A stretch of 64,000 bases of DNA from Blastococcus saxobsidens DD2 (GTDB lineage Bacteria > Actinomycetota > Actinomycetes > Mycobacteriales > Geodermatophilaceae), in assembly GCF_000284015.1 (NCBI RefSeq), contig NC_016943.1, forward strand, positions 2,583,541 through 2,647,540, written 5' to 3'. Below, piece by piece: positions 18,006 through 28,100 of the stretch; position 1 is the stretch's first letter; each line of letters begins with the position of its first letter. The notes below the pieces were generated by a model, which saw only the letters and a program-made list of their open reading frames with translations, did no database searches and was not told the origin of the DNA. The translations under genes were made by a program, and so were the position numbers.

Positions 18006-18284
18006 GTGATCACCTTGCGACGCAGCAGCCAAGACATCATCAACCAGGCGGAGGAACTCGCCGACTACTTCGAGCACGGCTTCGTTTCCGACACTCCCCC
18101 GGCGATCGCCAAGCTCCGCGCAGCGGCTCACCGGCGAGCGTTGGCCGAGACCGACGTAGCCGAGGCGGTCGGTGAGGCTGCTCGTGCCGGTCACTCCTGG
18201 CGGGTGATCGGGGCGGCGGTGGGCACCTCCGGGGAAGCCGCACGCCAGCGATACGGCAAGGTGGTTGGCCAGCGCCCCGCGTGA
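18006..18284 (+). CDS. putative HTH antitoxin
   Basis: 92 residues. An alpha-helical N-terminus is followed by WRVIGAAVGTSGEAARQRYG, a helix-turn-helix pattern like those in small DNA-binding partners of toxins. GTG 18006 is preceded by GAGGAG. It immediately follows the toxin-like gene and probably represses the promoter at 17730. Confidence 0.55.
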   Translation: MITLRRSSQDIINQAEELADYFEHGFVSDTPPAIAKLRAAAHRRALAETDVAEAVGEAARAGHSWRVIGAAVGTSGEAARQRYGKVVGQRPA

Positions 18285-18411
18285 GGAACGCTGCGGTCGA
18301 CGACGTCGGGAACGCGGCGGCAGGTCTCAACTTGCAAGACGCGACGCGCCCCGCACGGGCAGAGCTGTCGCACAAACCCGGTGCACCGACTCACTACTCG
18401 AGCCGCCGAAG

Positions 18412-18462
18412 CCGTGTGCGCAAGTAGCGTGTCGCCCCTCGGACACCAACTGATGCACACCG
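18412..18462 (+). repeat. att-like repeat copy 3 (complete)
   Basis: GTGTGCGCAAGTAGC, GTGTCGCCCCTCGGACACCA, then ACTGATGCACACCG. Only a few differences from copy 2. Same orientation as tRNA-Leu. Confidence 0.8.
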
Positions 18463-18474
18463 ATGGGTACCGCT

Positions 18475-18790
18475 CTACACCGTCCGCGTTGCAGGACCCA
18501 CCGGTACTCGAAGGTCGGGAACCTCGGCAGTGATCTCGGAGTCGCTGTCGGAGTACAGGACGGTCGTTTCGTGCTCAGTTGCCAGCACGGCGGTCAGCAG
18601 GACGGCGATGCCGACCGCTCGATACCGCCCGGTGCCCGCCAAGCGGCGCTGCGCGTGCACGCTGCCAGTGACCGTCTTTCGTCGGCAGCTACTCATGGGC
18701 CTGTACTCATGGGCCTCGCGGCGGGTCAGCCGCCAGCTGCTCGTACTCCCTGGGGCACGAGGCCTGGACAGTGGCGCGGTTGGGGCCCGG
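18475..18790 (-). pseudogene. decayed PIN-domain (VapC-like) toxin
   Basis: The C-terminal half AQRRLAGTGRYRAVGIAVLLTAVLA..TVLYSDSD aligns with the intact VapC at 30350-30772 (AQRSLALTGRHRAVGIADLLTAVLA..MVLHYDSD). The catalytic Asp of GIAD is Val here, and the N-terminal part is shifted into another frame near 18695 by a small duplication (catgagta/catgagta). It sits right beside repeat copy 3, in the same relative position as the intact pair beside copy 5. Confidence 0.65.
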
Positions 18791-18900
18791 GGCGTGCCGA
18801 CTCGGGTGATCAGGGTGCGGTTCAGGGTCCTCCCTGATGATCGTGCCCCCACCCGGATCTAGCGTTCCGCGCAATGACCAGGACGCACCGAGGGGCAGCG

Positions 18901-19887
18901 ATGAAGGCGATCGTCCAGCACGAGTACGGATCCCCCGACATTCTGCGACTCGAGGACGTCGACCGCCCGGACGCCGCCCCGGGCCGCGTCCTGGTGCGGG
19001 TCCGCGCCGCCTCGGTGAACGCGGCTGACTGGCACGTCATGCGCGGTGATCCGAAGCTGGCCCGGCTGCAGCTCGGGTTTCGCCGCCCCAAGGCTTCGAT
19101 CCGCGGCCGAGACTTCGCCGGCGAGGTCGTCGAGGCCGGCGCCGGAGTGAGCCACGTGCTGCCCGGCGACGAGGTGTACGGCGAGACGGGCATGATCGAC
19201 GGCGCCTTCGCCGAGTACGTCTGTGCGCCGGCCAGCCAGGTGGCGCCCAAGCCCGCCGGCCTGACGTTCGAGCAGGCCGCAGCCCTGCCACTGGCCGGCT
19301 GTACCGCCCTGCAGGGGCTCCGCGACGTCGCGCGCGTACAGCCTGGCCAGCGGCTGCTCGTCAACGGCGCCTCGGGTGGGGTCGGCACGTTCGCCGTCCA
19401 GATCGGCAAGGCCCTCGGCGCCCACGTCACGGCCGTCTGCAGCACCCGGAACCTGGATCTGGTGCGCTCGCTCGGCGCAGACGCCGTCATCGACTACACG
19501 ACCGAGGACATCCTCGCGGCCGGTCAGCGCTTCGACGTCGTCCTCGATCTGGTGGGCAACCGAGGCCTCGGTGAACTGCGGCGGGTGCTCACCGAGCACG
19601 GAACCCTGGTCCTGGCCGGCGGAGGGGTGTTCGACGGCGGCACCTTGGTCGGTCCGATGGGACTGATCATCGGCGGCGGACTGGTCGGCCGAGTGGTCCG
19701 TCAGCGGATCGCGCCGTTCACTGCGACGCCGACCACGGAGCGGCTGACCGCGTTGGCTCAGCTGACTGAGTCCGGACGAGTCCGCCCGGTGATCGACCGC
19801 GCCTACTCGCTGGCCGAGGTGCCGATCGCGATCCGCTACCTGGAAACCGAGCACGCCCGTGCCAAGGTCGTCGTCACCGTCCCCTGA
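18901..19887 (+). CDS. NAD(P)-dependent quinone oxidoreductase-like protein, MDR superfamily
   Basis: A 328-residue zinc-independent MDR enzyme. KAIVQHEYGSPDILRLEDVD at the N-terminus, RAASVNAADWHVMRG, then the Rossmann motif NGASGGVGTFAVQIGKALG and ADAVIDYTTED. ATG 18901 follows GAGGGG. It is more like the NADPH:quinone/zeta-crystallin relatives than the gene at 7662-8618, with only general family similarity. It sits inside the repeat-bounded region between copies 3 and 4. Confidence 0.82.
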   Translation: MKAIVQHEYGSPDILRLEDVDRPDAAPGRVLVRVRAASVNAADWHVMRGDPKLARLQLGFRRPKASIRGRDFAGEVVEAGAGVSHVLPGDEVYGETGMIDGAFAEYVCAPASQVAPKPAGLTFEQAAALPLAGCTALQGLRDVARVQPGQRLLVNGASGGVGTFAVQIGKALGAHVTAVCSTRNLDLVRSLGADAVIDYTTEDILAAGQRFDVVLDLVGNRGLGELRRVLTEHGTLVLAGGGVFDGGTLVGPMGLIIGGGLVGRVVRQRIAPFTATPTTERLTALAQLTESGRVRPVIDRAYSLAEVPIAIRYLETEHARAKVVVTVP

Positions 19888-19950
19888 GCGTCATCGGCCC
19901 GCGCCGCCCCGCGCCATCTCCGCATGGCTGGCGGTTGGACGCAGCCAAGC

Positions 19951-20001
19951 GTGTGCGTATGTACCGTGTCGCCCCGCGGACACCAGCGATAGGCACACCG
20001 G
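19951..20001 (+). repeat. att-like repeat copy 4 (complete, diverged)
   Basis: GTGTGCGTATGTACC, GTGTCGCCCCGCGGACACCA, then GCGATAGGCACACCGG. Both inverted-repeat pairs are kept while loop and spacers vary. Confidence 0.75.
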
Positions 20002-20037
20002 TCGCCCGGCGGTCGCGGCGTTCACACTCGGCACTGC

Positions 20038-20395
20038 ATGGAACAGCGCTGCGACCTCGACCATCTCGTCGAGACGATCCTCGTCGACGCTTACGGCGAA
20101 GATGAGCACAATCAGCCTTCCTCGCTGTTCTCGACGAGGAGTGCCCAGTCCCGGCCGTCGCGACGCTGCCGGGCATCCCCGTCAGGGTCACCCACTCTCG
20201 CTACATCGCCCCGACGCGAGGGTTGGTCGCGATATGTCAGGGACCGCAGGAGGTCGGCGAGGTCTCTCTCGCCGACCTCGCCTTTCCACCGGACACGGTC
20301 GCTGCCTGGGTCCACGCCGCCTACCGCCACTACATGGGCCTGCAGCCGTTCCCGGCCCGGCCACGCCCGGGCTGGACTTGGCCCTCGTACGGCTG
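20038..20395 (+). pseudogene. frameshifted remnant of a small conserved acidic/calcium-binding-like family
   Basis: From ATG 20038 the frame reads LDHLVETILVDAYGEDE; one base later the adjacent frame continues as FLAVLDEECPVPAVATLPG..VTHSRYIAPTRGLVAICQG..VSLADLAFPPDTVAAWVHAAYRHYMGL. Together they match a widespread bacterial family with the pattern VDAYGExEQ..FxxxLExxLxLP. The indel lies between about 20098 and 20116. The following ~150 bp hold nothing I recognise. Confidence 0.55.
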
Positions 20396-20565
20396 CGCTC
20401 TGCCAGCCGGCCCCACACGATCGGCTCGATGCTGTCATCGCGGAGAGCCCGCAGACCCACCCGAATTCAGCACTGGCCAGCCGGACATCGCAGGAAAATG
20501 TATCCGCTGGAGATCGTCACCTGCGGCCAGTGGACTCCACATCAGCTACGGCGAGAGATCCTGAT

Positions 20566-20588
20566 GTACCACGTCTGCGTGGTACAGT
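20566..20588 (+). promoter_or_regulatory. palindromic operator over the VapBC-like promoter
   Basis: GTACCACGTCTGCGTGGTAC (20566-20585) is an 8-bp perfect inverted repeat overlapping the -10 box TACAGT (20583-20588). GTG follows after 7 bases, a leaderless start. The layout fits autorepression by the antitoxin. Confidence 0.65.
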
Positions 20589-20595
20589 CTCCGGC

Positions 20596-21021
20596 GTGGA
20601 TGCCAGCGTGATCGTCGACAGGATCGTGGCGCTGCTCGATGCCCCGAGCGAGGCGACGGTGAACACCTCCATGCGGCTGCCGACGGCGCTGCGTGACGCC
20701 GCGGCCCTTGCCGTCGATGGATTGGGGGTTGCGCCGTCCACAACCATCCTGACCGCGACGGCCTTGCGCGCCGCGATCGAGACAGCGGTGATGGACGCGG
20801 CCCTGCGCGCCCACTACCGCGCACATCCCGACGCCCGGCCCGAACTCGCCGAGGTGGCACGCGCACTCGCCGCTCAGGACGGCTCGCCGCTGGCCGACCG
20901 GCCGGATCTGCTCGAGCAGGCGGCTGCTGAGGTCACCGCACGTCATCCGGACGCCGACGCCGACGACGTGCTGCTGTGGGCAGAGGCACAACAGTTGGTG
21001 CTCGAGCGGCGTAGCGCGTGA
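20596..21021 (+). CDS. vapB: antitoxin-like partner of a PIN toxin
   Basis: 141 residues starting VDASVIVDRIVALLDAPSE. NTSMRLPTALRDAAALAVDG..STTILTATALRAAIE resembles a ribbon-helix-helix DNA-binding segment, longer than a typical VapB. The C-terminal ~60 residues are acidic and probably wrap the toxin. Its stop overlaps the GTG of the PIN gene (GTGA). The palindrome in its promoter supports an autoregulatory role. Confidence 0.6.
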   Translation: MDASVIVDRIVALLDAPSEATVNTSMRLPTALRDAAALAVDGLGVAPSTTILTATALRAAIETAVMDAALRAHYRAHPDARPELAEVARALAAQDGSPLADRPDLLEQAAAEVTARHPDADADDVLLWAEAQQLVLERRSA

Positions 21022-21434
21022 AGACGGTTGTCCTGGACAACGAGGCAGTCGGCGCGCTGTCCGATCCCGGGCATCACAAGCACCGCCCGATGCTCGCCCA
21101 CCTCGCCGGCGTGGTCGACCGCCGCCGGCGAGGGGTCGCCACAGGCGTCGTCGTGCCCACCGCGGTGCGGGTCGAGGCCGGCTGGGACCGCACTGTCCCT
21201 ACGGCGGCTGTGATCAATCGATTGCGCATCGTCGACGTTCTGCTCGACGGGGCCTCCGCCGATGTCGCCGCGCACATCGTGGCTGACACCCGCGTCAGCG
21301 TCGCCGACGCACACATCGGCGCTGTCGTGCGGTCGCTGGCCCGTTCTGGCGACGACGTCCTGGTGCTGACCAGTGACCCACAGGACATCACCCGAGCCGC
21401 CGGGCCAGCTGGCGTCCGCGTGGTGCGAATCTGA
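21018..21434 (+). CDS. vapC: PIN-domain ribonuclease toxin
   Basis: A 138-residue PIN domain with all four acidic positions: Asp in VVLDNEAV, Glu in RVEAGWDR, Asp in SVADAHIGA and Asp in LTSDPQD. These coordinate Mg2+ for RNA cleavage in VapC toxins. Start GTG 21018 overlaps the antitoxin stop by four bases. The target RNA cannot be inferred. Confidence 0.75.
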   Translation: MKTVVLDNEAVGALSDPGHHKHRPMLAHLAGVVDRRRRGVATGVVVPTAVRVEAGWDRTVPTAAVINRLRIVDVLLDGASADVAAHIVADTRVSVADAHIGAVVRSLARSGDDVLVLTSDPQDITRAAGPAGVRVVRI

Positions 21435-21579
21435 CGCCGCTGCCCGGCTGTCCACCACCCAGCAGCCGAAAGCATGCCTGTGGTCGGCAAGGAGAAGCCG
21501 GTCACCACCGGCCGCTGACAGCAGCGCGCTCCCGGCGCCCTGGGTCCAGCTATCGGGCATCGGCTGGTTCACTGCGCGG

Positions 21580-22335
21580 TCACATCCGCGTGCCGCAGCC
21601 CGGGCAGTAGAGCAACGCGCCGCTGTGCGAGCAGGACCGCTGCCACAGATGTTCCCGGATGGTGCGCACGATGACATCGAGGTGTGCGACGGGGTCCGAG
21701 CCCAGCGCTCCCTCGAGGCCCTCGGCGATGACCCCGCCTTCGGTCAGCTCCACCGGCTCGGTGACGGGTCGACCGCGCTCGTCCACACCGGCGACGCGCT
21801 CCGCGAACCTTCCGGACGGCTGCAGGTCCAGCTCGATACGCCACTCGCCGTGCCGCTCGCGGAAGTAGAAGCTGTGACCGTCGACGGTCCCTTCCCACTG
21901 CTCCGGCGCGTAGGAGGTGGTGCGCTGCGCCGTCACGTCGACCTGGCCGGCCAGCCATTCGCGGATCTCGCGCTCCTCCGCCGCGTGCCGCGCACGCGCT
22001 TCCTTCGCCCAGTCGCTGTCGCGAAGATCGGTCAACCACGTGCGCCGCGTAGCCTCGCGCTGCTGCCGGCCCCAGGTGCACGGGCAGTCCATGCCGTCGC
22101 CGTGCTGCGGCGTGAGCTGCGGGTGGCAGCCGCACAGGCACCGGGACCCGTCGTCCTCGAAATGGTCGAAGACCGCGGCCACCGCACGCTCCGCAGTTGC
22201 CTCGTCCAGACCGGCGCGGACGATCAGCCGCTCGACGTAGGCTCGCCGGACGCGGGCCCGCTCGGCCTCGCGCTCGGTACGGTGACGGGCACGCTCCTCG
22301 TCGTCCCCGAGGTCGACGAAGTACAGGTCTCCCAC
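21580..22335 (-). CDS. zinc-motif protein of unknown function
   Basis: 251 residues with an N-terminal helical, Arg-rich region (DDEERARHRTEREAERAR), a cysteine cluster CLCGCHPQ..DCPCTW (about residues 65-88) and a C-terminal CSHSG..YCPGCGTRM zinc-ribbon-like end. The middle segment SFYFRERHGEWRIELDLQPSGRF looks like a beta-rich domain. GTG 22335 follows TACCGT by 6 bases, so it is probably leaderless. No known family is recognised. Confidence 0.55.
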   Translation of the reverse strand: MGDLYFVDLGDDEERARHRTEREAERARVRRAYVERLIVRAGLDEATAERAVAAVFDHFEDDGSRCLCGCHPQLTPQHGDGMDCPCTWGRQQREATRRTWLTDLRDSDWAKEARARHAAEEREIREWLAGQVDVTAQRTTSYAPEQWEGTVDGHSFYFRERHGEWRIELDLQPSGRFAERVAGVDERGRPVTEPVELTEGGVIAEGLEGALGSDPVAHLDVIVRTIREHLWQRSCSHSGALLYCPGCGTRM

Positions 22336-22376
22336 AGCGCGACGGTAGAGCCTCCGGACAGGAGCTGTCTCGCGGT

Positions 22377-24947
22377 TTACAGGCTGAGAGCGGCACGCAA
22401 CCGATCGGGACCCATCTGTCCCGGACCACCCGCCGGCGGGAAGCTGGCCAGCAGTCGGACCAGATCCTCGCGCCGGCTCGGGTCGGCCGCGGCCTCGCGC
22501 GGCGTGGCGCCGGAGAGCGCGGGGATCGACTCGTCCAGCCACGCCTGTTCGTGCTGGCGGATGAACTGCTCGAGCGCCGCCGCGAGACGCGGGTCGGCCG
22601 GAGGCGACGGCACAGCCGGCTGCGCGGGCGCACGCTCCATTGCCTCGAGCACGTCGGCCACCGGCTGCCGAGTCTCGCGCAGCACCTGGAGCTCGGGGTC
22701 CATCGCCCGGAGCACGTCAAGGATGAGGTCGAACCTGCGCTCGCTGTTCGCCTCGACCGTCACCTCCGCGCCGTCGAGCGTGATGATCCCTCGAACGCGC
22801 TGCATGCCGTGCATCCGGACGAAGTCGTGCCAGCGCGGCTCGGCCCCGTCGCGTTCGTAGGTCTCGTCGAGCGCCTCGGCGAGCTCGTCCTGCTCGGCGC
22901 TGCGCAACGTCGCCTCGCACTGCACCATCGGGTCGCCCTCGGTGTTGCGCAGCTCGGGCGGGGCGAAGCGCGCCGACAGGAACTCGACGAGCGCCTGCGG
23001 CTCGGGCTCACGATCGAGTAGGTCCAGCAGGGCGTCGCGCTCGTGCAGCTGGACGGGCTCCATGCCGCCGAAGCACTGGATCGTCTCGCCCGCGGGCACG
23101 AACCGTGCGCACACCAGCATGTGCTTCCGGACGGCGGTGCTCCCGGCCCGTTCGCGGACGTCGACGCGATCGCCGGTGCGCAGGTCGCGAGCGCGGAAGC
23201 CCGAGCCGGGCGTGACGTCCTCGATCTCGTACAGGGAACGTTCGGCGAGCAGCCACTGTTCGCCCAGCAGCCGCTCGTCGTCGGGCAGCAACGGGCCGCG
23301 CTCGCCGAGGAACGCTTCGAAGGCGCCGCCCTCGAACAGCAGCACGTCCATGACCGTCGGGTCCTGGGTCGCCTGCCACAGCGGCACGTCGGCCCGGTAC
23401 CGGCTGCGGACCGCGGCGAGGTCGAGGACGTCGCCACGCCAGGGTCCGTCCGAGACGTACATGCCGGACTTCTGATACAGCCACGCCGCGCGCTCCGCCA
23501 GCGGCAGCTGCTCGCGGTTGCGGTGGCAGACCTTGTACTTGCGACCCGAACCACACCAGCAGGGCTCGTTGCGGCCGATGTCGGTGCGCTCGACCGGACG
23601 GAAGTGCTGCAGCAGAACGACCAGCTCGTCATCGGGACGAGCGTCGGCCCGGCGCAGCAGCGCCAGACCACGCCCGGCGTCGCCGCGGTCGCTCGCGATG
23701 CGGGCCAGGTCGAACAGCGCCGGCGGCCACTCGGGGTCCAGCGCCAGCACGCTGTGGTACGCATCCTCCGCCTGGAGGGCGTCGCCGAGCCGGTCGAGGG
23801 CCTTGCCCCTCAGCCAGCGCAAACCCGGGCGCGCCCGGCGTGGCGCGCGGGCTTCCAGCGACTCGGCCAGCATGCCGAGCGCCGCCGCGCCGGCGCGCCC
23901 GGTGCCCATCGCCTCGGCGGCAACCGCCTCGGCGACGCCCGGCTCGGCCAGGAACTCCAACGCGGCGTGGACGACCTCGCCGTCGTCGTCCTCCGCCTGG
24001 GGCTCACGGACCTCCGGCTCGTGCGGCTCCTGCCCGGCCGCGTCAAACGGGTCAGCCATGTCCGACGCAAGCTGCAGGAGCTCGCCGGCGTTCTCGTGCA
24101 ACCGCTTCAGGACGAGAACGGCGAGAGCCGCATCCCCGTCTATGCCGTGGATGCGCTGAATGTGTTCCCGTTGCCGCTCGGCGCGCCAGCCGGGCAGGTC
24201 GAAGCCGGGCGCAGCGACCTGATCGTCGTCGTGCACGAACAGGTGCTCGTCGAGCAGCTCACGCAGCGGCGGGAGCGGAGTCGTGAACAGCGTCTGGTCG
24301 TCGGCGCACAGCTCCCAGACGACGTCGTCGAGCATCGCCGGCTCGTCGTGCCCTGCCCTCGCGATCGCGGCGGTGAGGCGCTCGACGAGATCCGCCGGCG
24401 GCTGCGTGGACGTCACCAGGCCCAGTTCGAAACCGTCGGGACGGACGGCGACGCCGACCAGATCGCCTCCGGCCCTCCCACGGAGCGCCCCGGGGGCGAG
24501 CAGCCAGACGGCGTCCGGGATCGCGTCCACGGGGAGGCCGCGCTCCCGCAGGAGTTCGTCGTCCATACCCGCGAGAACCTCGATGACGGGCGAGCCGTCG
24601 CGCAGACGTTCGTAGCGCGGGTCCTCGGTGAGCGCCTCCAGGGGACGCAGGTCTGCGCCGAGCTGGAGATATCCATGCGCCACCTCGGGGGCGGTGAGCC
24701 GGTGGGTGAACGTGCGGCCGTCGAGCAGCGCCGGTAGGTAGGTGACCCGTTCGTCGGCGAGCGGTAGCACCACTCCGGCCTCGTCGGATTCCAGGGCCTC
24801 CTCGAGCATGTCCGCAGGGTCGACACCCAGGTCGAAACCGCGCCGCTGCAGCTCTGCGAGCAGGCCTTCCCTCGACATGGTCGCCTGGTCGCCGAGGACC
24901 TCGCGGATCGCGGCGCCGATCTCGGGCAGCGTGGTCGGGATGCGCAC
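22377..24947 (-). CDS. SEC-C motif protein with TPR-like repeats
   Basis: 856 residues. A central SEC-C zinc motif GRNEPCWCGSGRKYKVCH (about residue 460) is the SecA-C-like metal-binding element found in many bacterial hypothetical proteins. Before it lies a TPR-like helical stretch (ALQAEDAYHSVLALDPEWPPALFDLARI). After it is a large domain ending in MGPDRLRAALSL. GTG 24947 is chosen, with a possible leaderless TAGCGT box. A decayed copy of its extreme C-terminus lies at 33263-33450. Function unknown. Confidence 0.65.
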   Translation of the reverse strand: MRIPTTLPEIGAAIREVLGDQATMSREGLLAELQRRGFDLGVDPADMLEEALESDEAGVVLPLADERVTYLPALLDGRTFTHRLTAPEVAHGYLQLGADLRPLEALTEDPRYERLRDGSPVIEVLAGMDDELLRERGLPVDAIPDAVWLLAPGALRGRAGGDLVGVAVRPDGFELGLVTSTQPPADLVERLTAAIARAGHDEPAMLDDVVWELCADDQTLFTTPLPPLRELLDEHLFVHDDDQVAAPGFDLPGWRAERQREHIQRIHGIDGDAALAVLVLKRLHENAGELLQLASDMADPFDAAGQEPHEPEVREPQAEDDDGEVVHAALEFLAEPGVAEAVAAEAMGTGRAGAAALGMLAESLEARAPRRARPGLRWLRGKALDRLGDALQAEDAYHSVLALDPEWPPALFDLARIASDRGDAGRGLALLRRADARPDDELVVLLQHFRPVERTDIGRNEPCWCGSGRKYKVCHRNREQLPLAERAAWLYQKSGMYVSDGPWRGDVLDLAAVRSRYRADVPLWQATQDPTVMDVLLFEGGAFEAFLGERGPLLPDDERLLGEQWLLAERSLYEIEDVTPGSGFRARDLRTGDRVDVRERAGSTAVRKHMLVCARFVPAGETIQCFGGMEPVQLHERDALLDLLDREPEPQALVEFLSARFAPPELRNTEGDPMVQCEATLRSAEQDELAEALDETYERDGAEPRWHDFVRMHGMQRVRGIITLDGAEVTVEANSERRFDLILDVLRAMDPELQVLRETRQPVADVLEAMERAPAQPAVPSPPADPRLAAALEQFIRQHEQAWLDESIPALSGATPREAAADPSRREDLVRLLASFPPAGGPGQMGPDRLRAALSL

Positions 24948-25109
24948 GACAGCTGACGCTACTGCCCGTCACTCGCCGGCAGGACCGGCGGTGAACTGCA
25001 CGTGGGGCGGAGGGTCGCGGACAGCACCCGAGGGCCGACGGCATTCCCGTCGCGGCGTCGGCTGCCGGTAGCCTGGCTGCGACGTCCGGCCGAAAGGGGA
25101 AAGCGGCGC

Positions 25110-28100
25110 ATGCTCGTCGTCCACGCCCTGTGGTCGCCCGGCCGTGGGCCGCTGATGTGGGGCCTGGACAGCGATCGGGCCGTCAAGAGCACCAGCCAGG
25201 CCGTCCGGTCGGCGCGTGCGCACCCGTTCGCGGCGGCTGCGGAGGTACTGACCGAGGTCCACGCCGGAAAGCCCGCCACTGCCATGCTGCTGCTTCCGTC
25301 ACTGCGGACGGCGCCGCTCGACTCCCCGGAGCTGGTGCGCAGCACCCCACGTCCCTCGCCGCAGCGGCCTCCTGCCCTGCTGCCATGGGTCGTGCCGGCG
25401 CTGCTGGTGGACGTGGCCGATCTCGCCGAGGCATCTCCGCGGGTCCGATACGGAGCCTCGGTCGTTCATCTCCGGGCACTGGCGACCTTCGCCGACGACC
25501 TTGCCGCGCGGGGCCGCGTCCTGCCGTCCGTCGACTTCGAGACGGGGCAGCCCGCGGCGCGCTGGCGGCCGGTCGTGACCGGCCCGGACGCGGTGCGGAT
25601 GCATGGCCTGATCGCCACGATGCCGCCGGTGGCGCGCGCCGAACAGGAGGGGCCGAACGGAACCGCCGGGCAGGATCCGTCCCGCCTGGTGGCCGACGCC
25701 CTCGCCGTCCTCGTCGACCGGGCGGTGCGGGAGTCCCTCGCCCGGTCAGCGTCTCCGCTCGCCCTGCTCCCAGCTCGTCGCGGTCGCCGCCCCCGCCAGG
25801 CACCCGCGGCCGAGGCATGGCTGTCCGCCCTGACCACCGCCGATGCCCGGTTCCCCGCCGATTGGCCCGTCTCGGAGGCGGACGTCGCCGCATTGGCCGA
25901 GAGGCTGTCCGCCTGGGATGCCGTCGGCGCCGAAGCCACCGGCCCGGCGCGTGCCCTCTTCCGCCTGACCGAACCGCCGGTGGACCCGTCCGGACGGGAT
26001 GAGACGGCCCTGCACCCCGAGTCGTGGCGGCTGGAGTTCGTCCTCCAGTCGACCACCGACCCGAGTCTGCAGGTCGGCGCGGAGCAGGTGTGGTCGGCCC
26101 CGGCGGGGTTGCAGCGCTGGATCGACCGCCCTCAGCACCTGCTGCTCGGCGAGCTGGGACGCGCCAGTTCGGTCTACCCGGACCTGGGTGCGGCGCTGCG
26201 CGCACCGGAGCCGTCCGGCTGGGATCTCGACGTCGATGCCGCCCACCACTTCCTGACCACTGGCGCCGAGCTGCTGGACGCCGCGGGCTTCGGGGTGCAG
26301 CTGCCGGCCTGGTGGGACCGCAAGCGGAGGATCGGGCTGGTCGCCTCCGGGCAGAGCACCCCCGCCGACGCCGCTGTCGTCTCCGGCGGGATGCATCGGG
26401 AGGCGCTGGCCGACTTCCGCTGGTCGATGGCCGTGGGCGAGGACGTGCTCGACGAGGAAGAGATCGCCGAACTGGTCGCCGCCAAGGCGCCGCTGGTGCG
26501 GCTGCGCGGCCGGTGGATCGCCGTCGACCCCGACCGGCTGCGCCGCGGCCTGGAGTTCCTCCGCCGACCCCGGACCACCGTGTCGGCGGCCGACGTGCTG
26601 GCGCTCGCCGCGACCCACACCGACGACCTCGACCTGCCGCTCCCCCTCGTCGATGTCCACGTCACCGGCTGGGTCGGCGACGTGCTGGCCGGCACCGCCG
26701 ACCGCACCCTCCGTCCGGCCGACCCACCGGCCACGTTCACCGCGCAGCTGCGGCCCTACCAACGGCGCGGCCTGTCGTGGCTGGCATTCCTCTCGGCGCT
26801 CGGCCTCGGCGCTTGCCTGGCCGACGACATGGGGCTGGGCAAGACGATCCAGCTCCTCGCCTTGGAGGCCACCGATCGCGCCGCGCCCGGCGCTGCCGCT
26901 CCCACCTTGCTGCTGTGCCCCATGTCACTGGTCGGCAACTGGCAGCGGGAAGCGAGCCGATTCGCCCCCGAGCTGCGTGTCTACGCACACCACGGCCCCG
27001 GCCGCCTGCACGGCGAGGAACTGACGGCCCAGCTCGCCGAGGTCGATCTCGTGGTCACCACCTACGGGACCGCCGTCCGCGATGTCGAGGAACTGGCCGC
27101 CCATAACTGGCACCGGCTGGCGCTCGACGAAGCCCAGGCGATCAAGAACAGTCAAGCGACCGCGAGCCGGGCTGTGCGCCGGATCAGCGCACGCCACCGG
27201 ATCGCCCTGACCGGCACGCCGCTGGAGAACCGCCTGTCCGAGCTGTGGTCGATCATGGACGTGCTCAACCCCGGGCTGCTCGGCGCCCCGGAGCGGTTCC
27301 GCTCCCGGTTCGCGATCCCGGTGGAGCGGCACGGGGACGACGAGGCAGCGCAGTTGCTGCGGCGGATCACCCGGCCGTACCTGCTGCGCCGGGTGAAGAC
27401 CGACCCGACGATCATCGACGACCTTCCCGAGAAGATCGAGGTCGTCCAGGACTACCGGCTCACCCCCGAGCAGGCCTCGCTCTACCAGACCGTCGTCGAC
27501 GACATGATGGAGAAGATCGAGGACTCCGACGGAATCGAACGGCGCGGCCGGGTACTGGCCGCAATGGCCAAGCTCAAGCAGGTGTGCAACCACCCAGCGC
27601 AGCTGCTGCACGACGGCTCGCCGGTCGGGAACCGGTCGGGCAAGGTGACCCGGCTCGAGGAGATCCTCACCGAGATCCTGGCCGAGGGCGACAAGGTCAT
27701 CTGCTTCACGCAGTTCACCGAATTCGGCGACATGCTGGTGCCGCACCTGTCGGCCCGATTCGACCAGGAGGTGCTGTTCCTGCACGGCGGCGTCTCCCGG
27801 CGCCGGCGCGACGAGATGGTGGCCCGCTTCCAGTCCGCCGACGGGCCGTCGGTCTTTCTCCTCTCGCTCAAGGCCGGCGGCACCGGGCTGAACCTCACCG
27901 CTGCCAACCATGTCGTCCACCTGGACCGCTGGTGGAACCCGGCGGTGGAGAACCAGGCGACCGACCGGGCGTTCCGCATCGGTCAGCGACGCACCGTCCA
28001 GGTCCGGAAGTTCTGCTGCGCGGGCACCCTGGAGGAACGCATCGACGCGATGATCCAGAGGAAGCGCGCGCTCGCCGATCTCGTGGTCGGTGACGGCGAG

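Noticed and set aside
18475..18852. An intact 125-residue gene
   Set aside because: The N-terminal third has no family match and the PIN domain is out of frame and lacks a catalytic Asp; it is a remnant.
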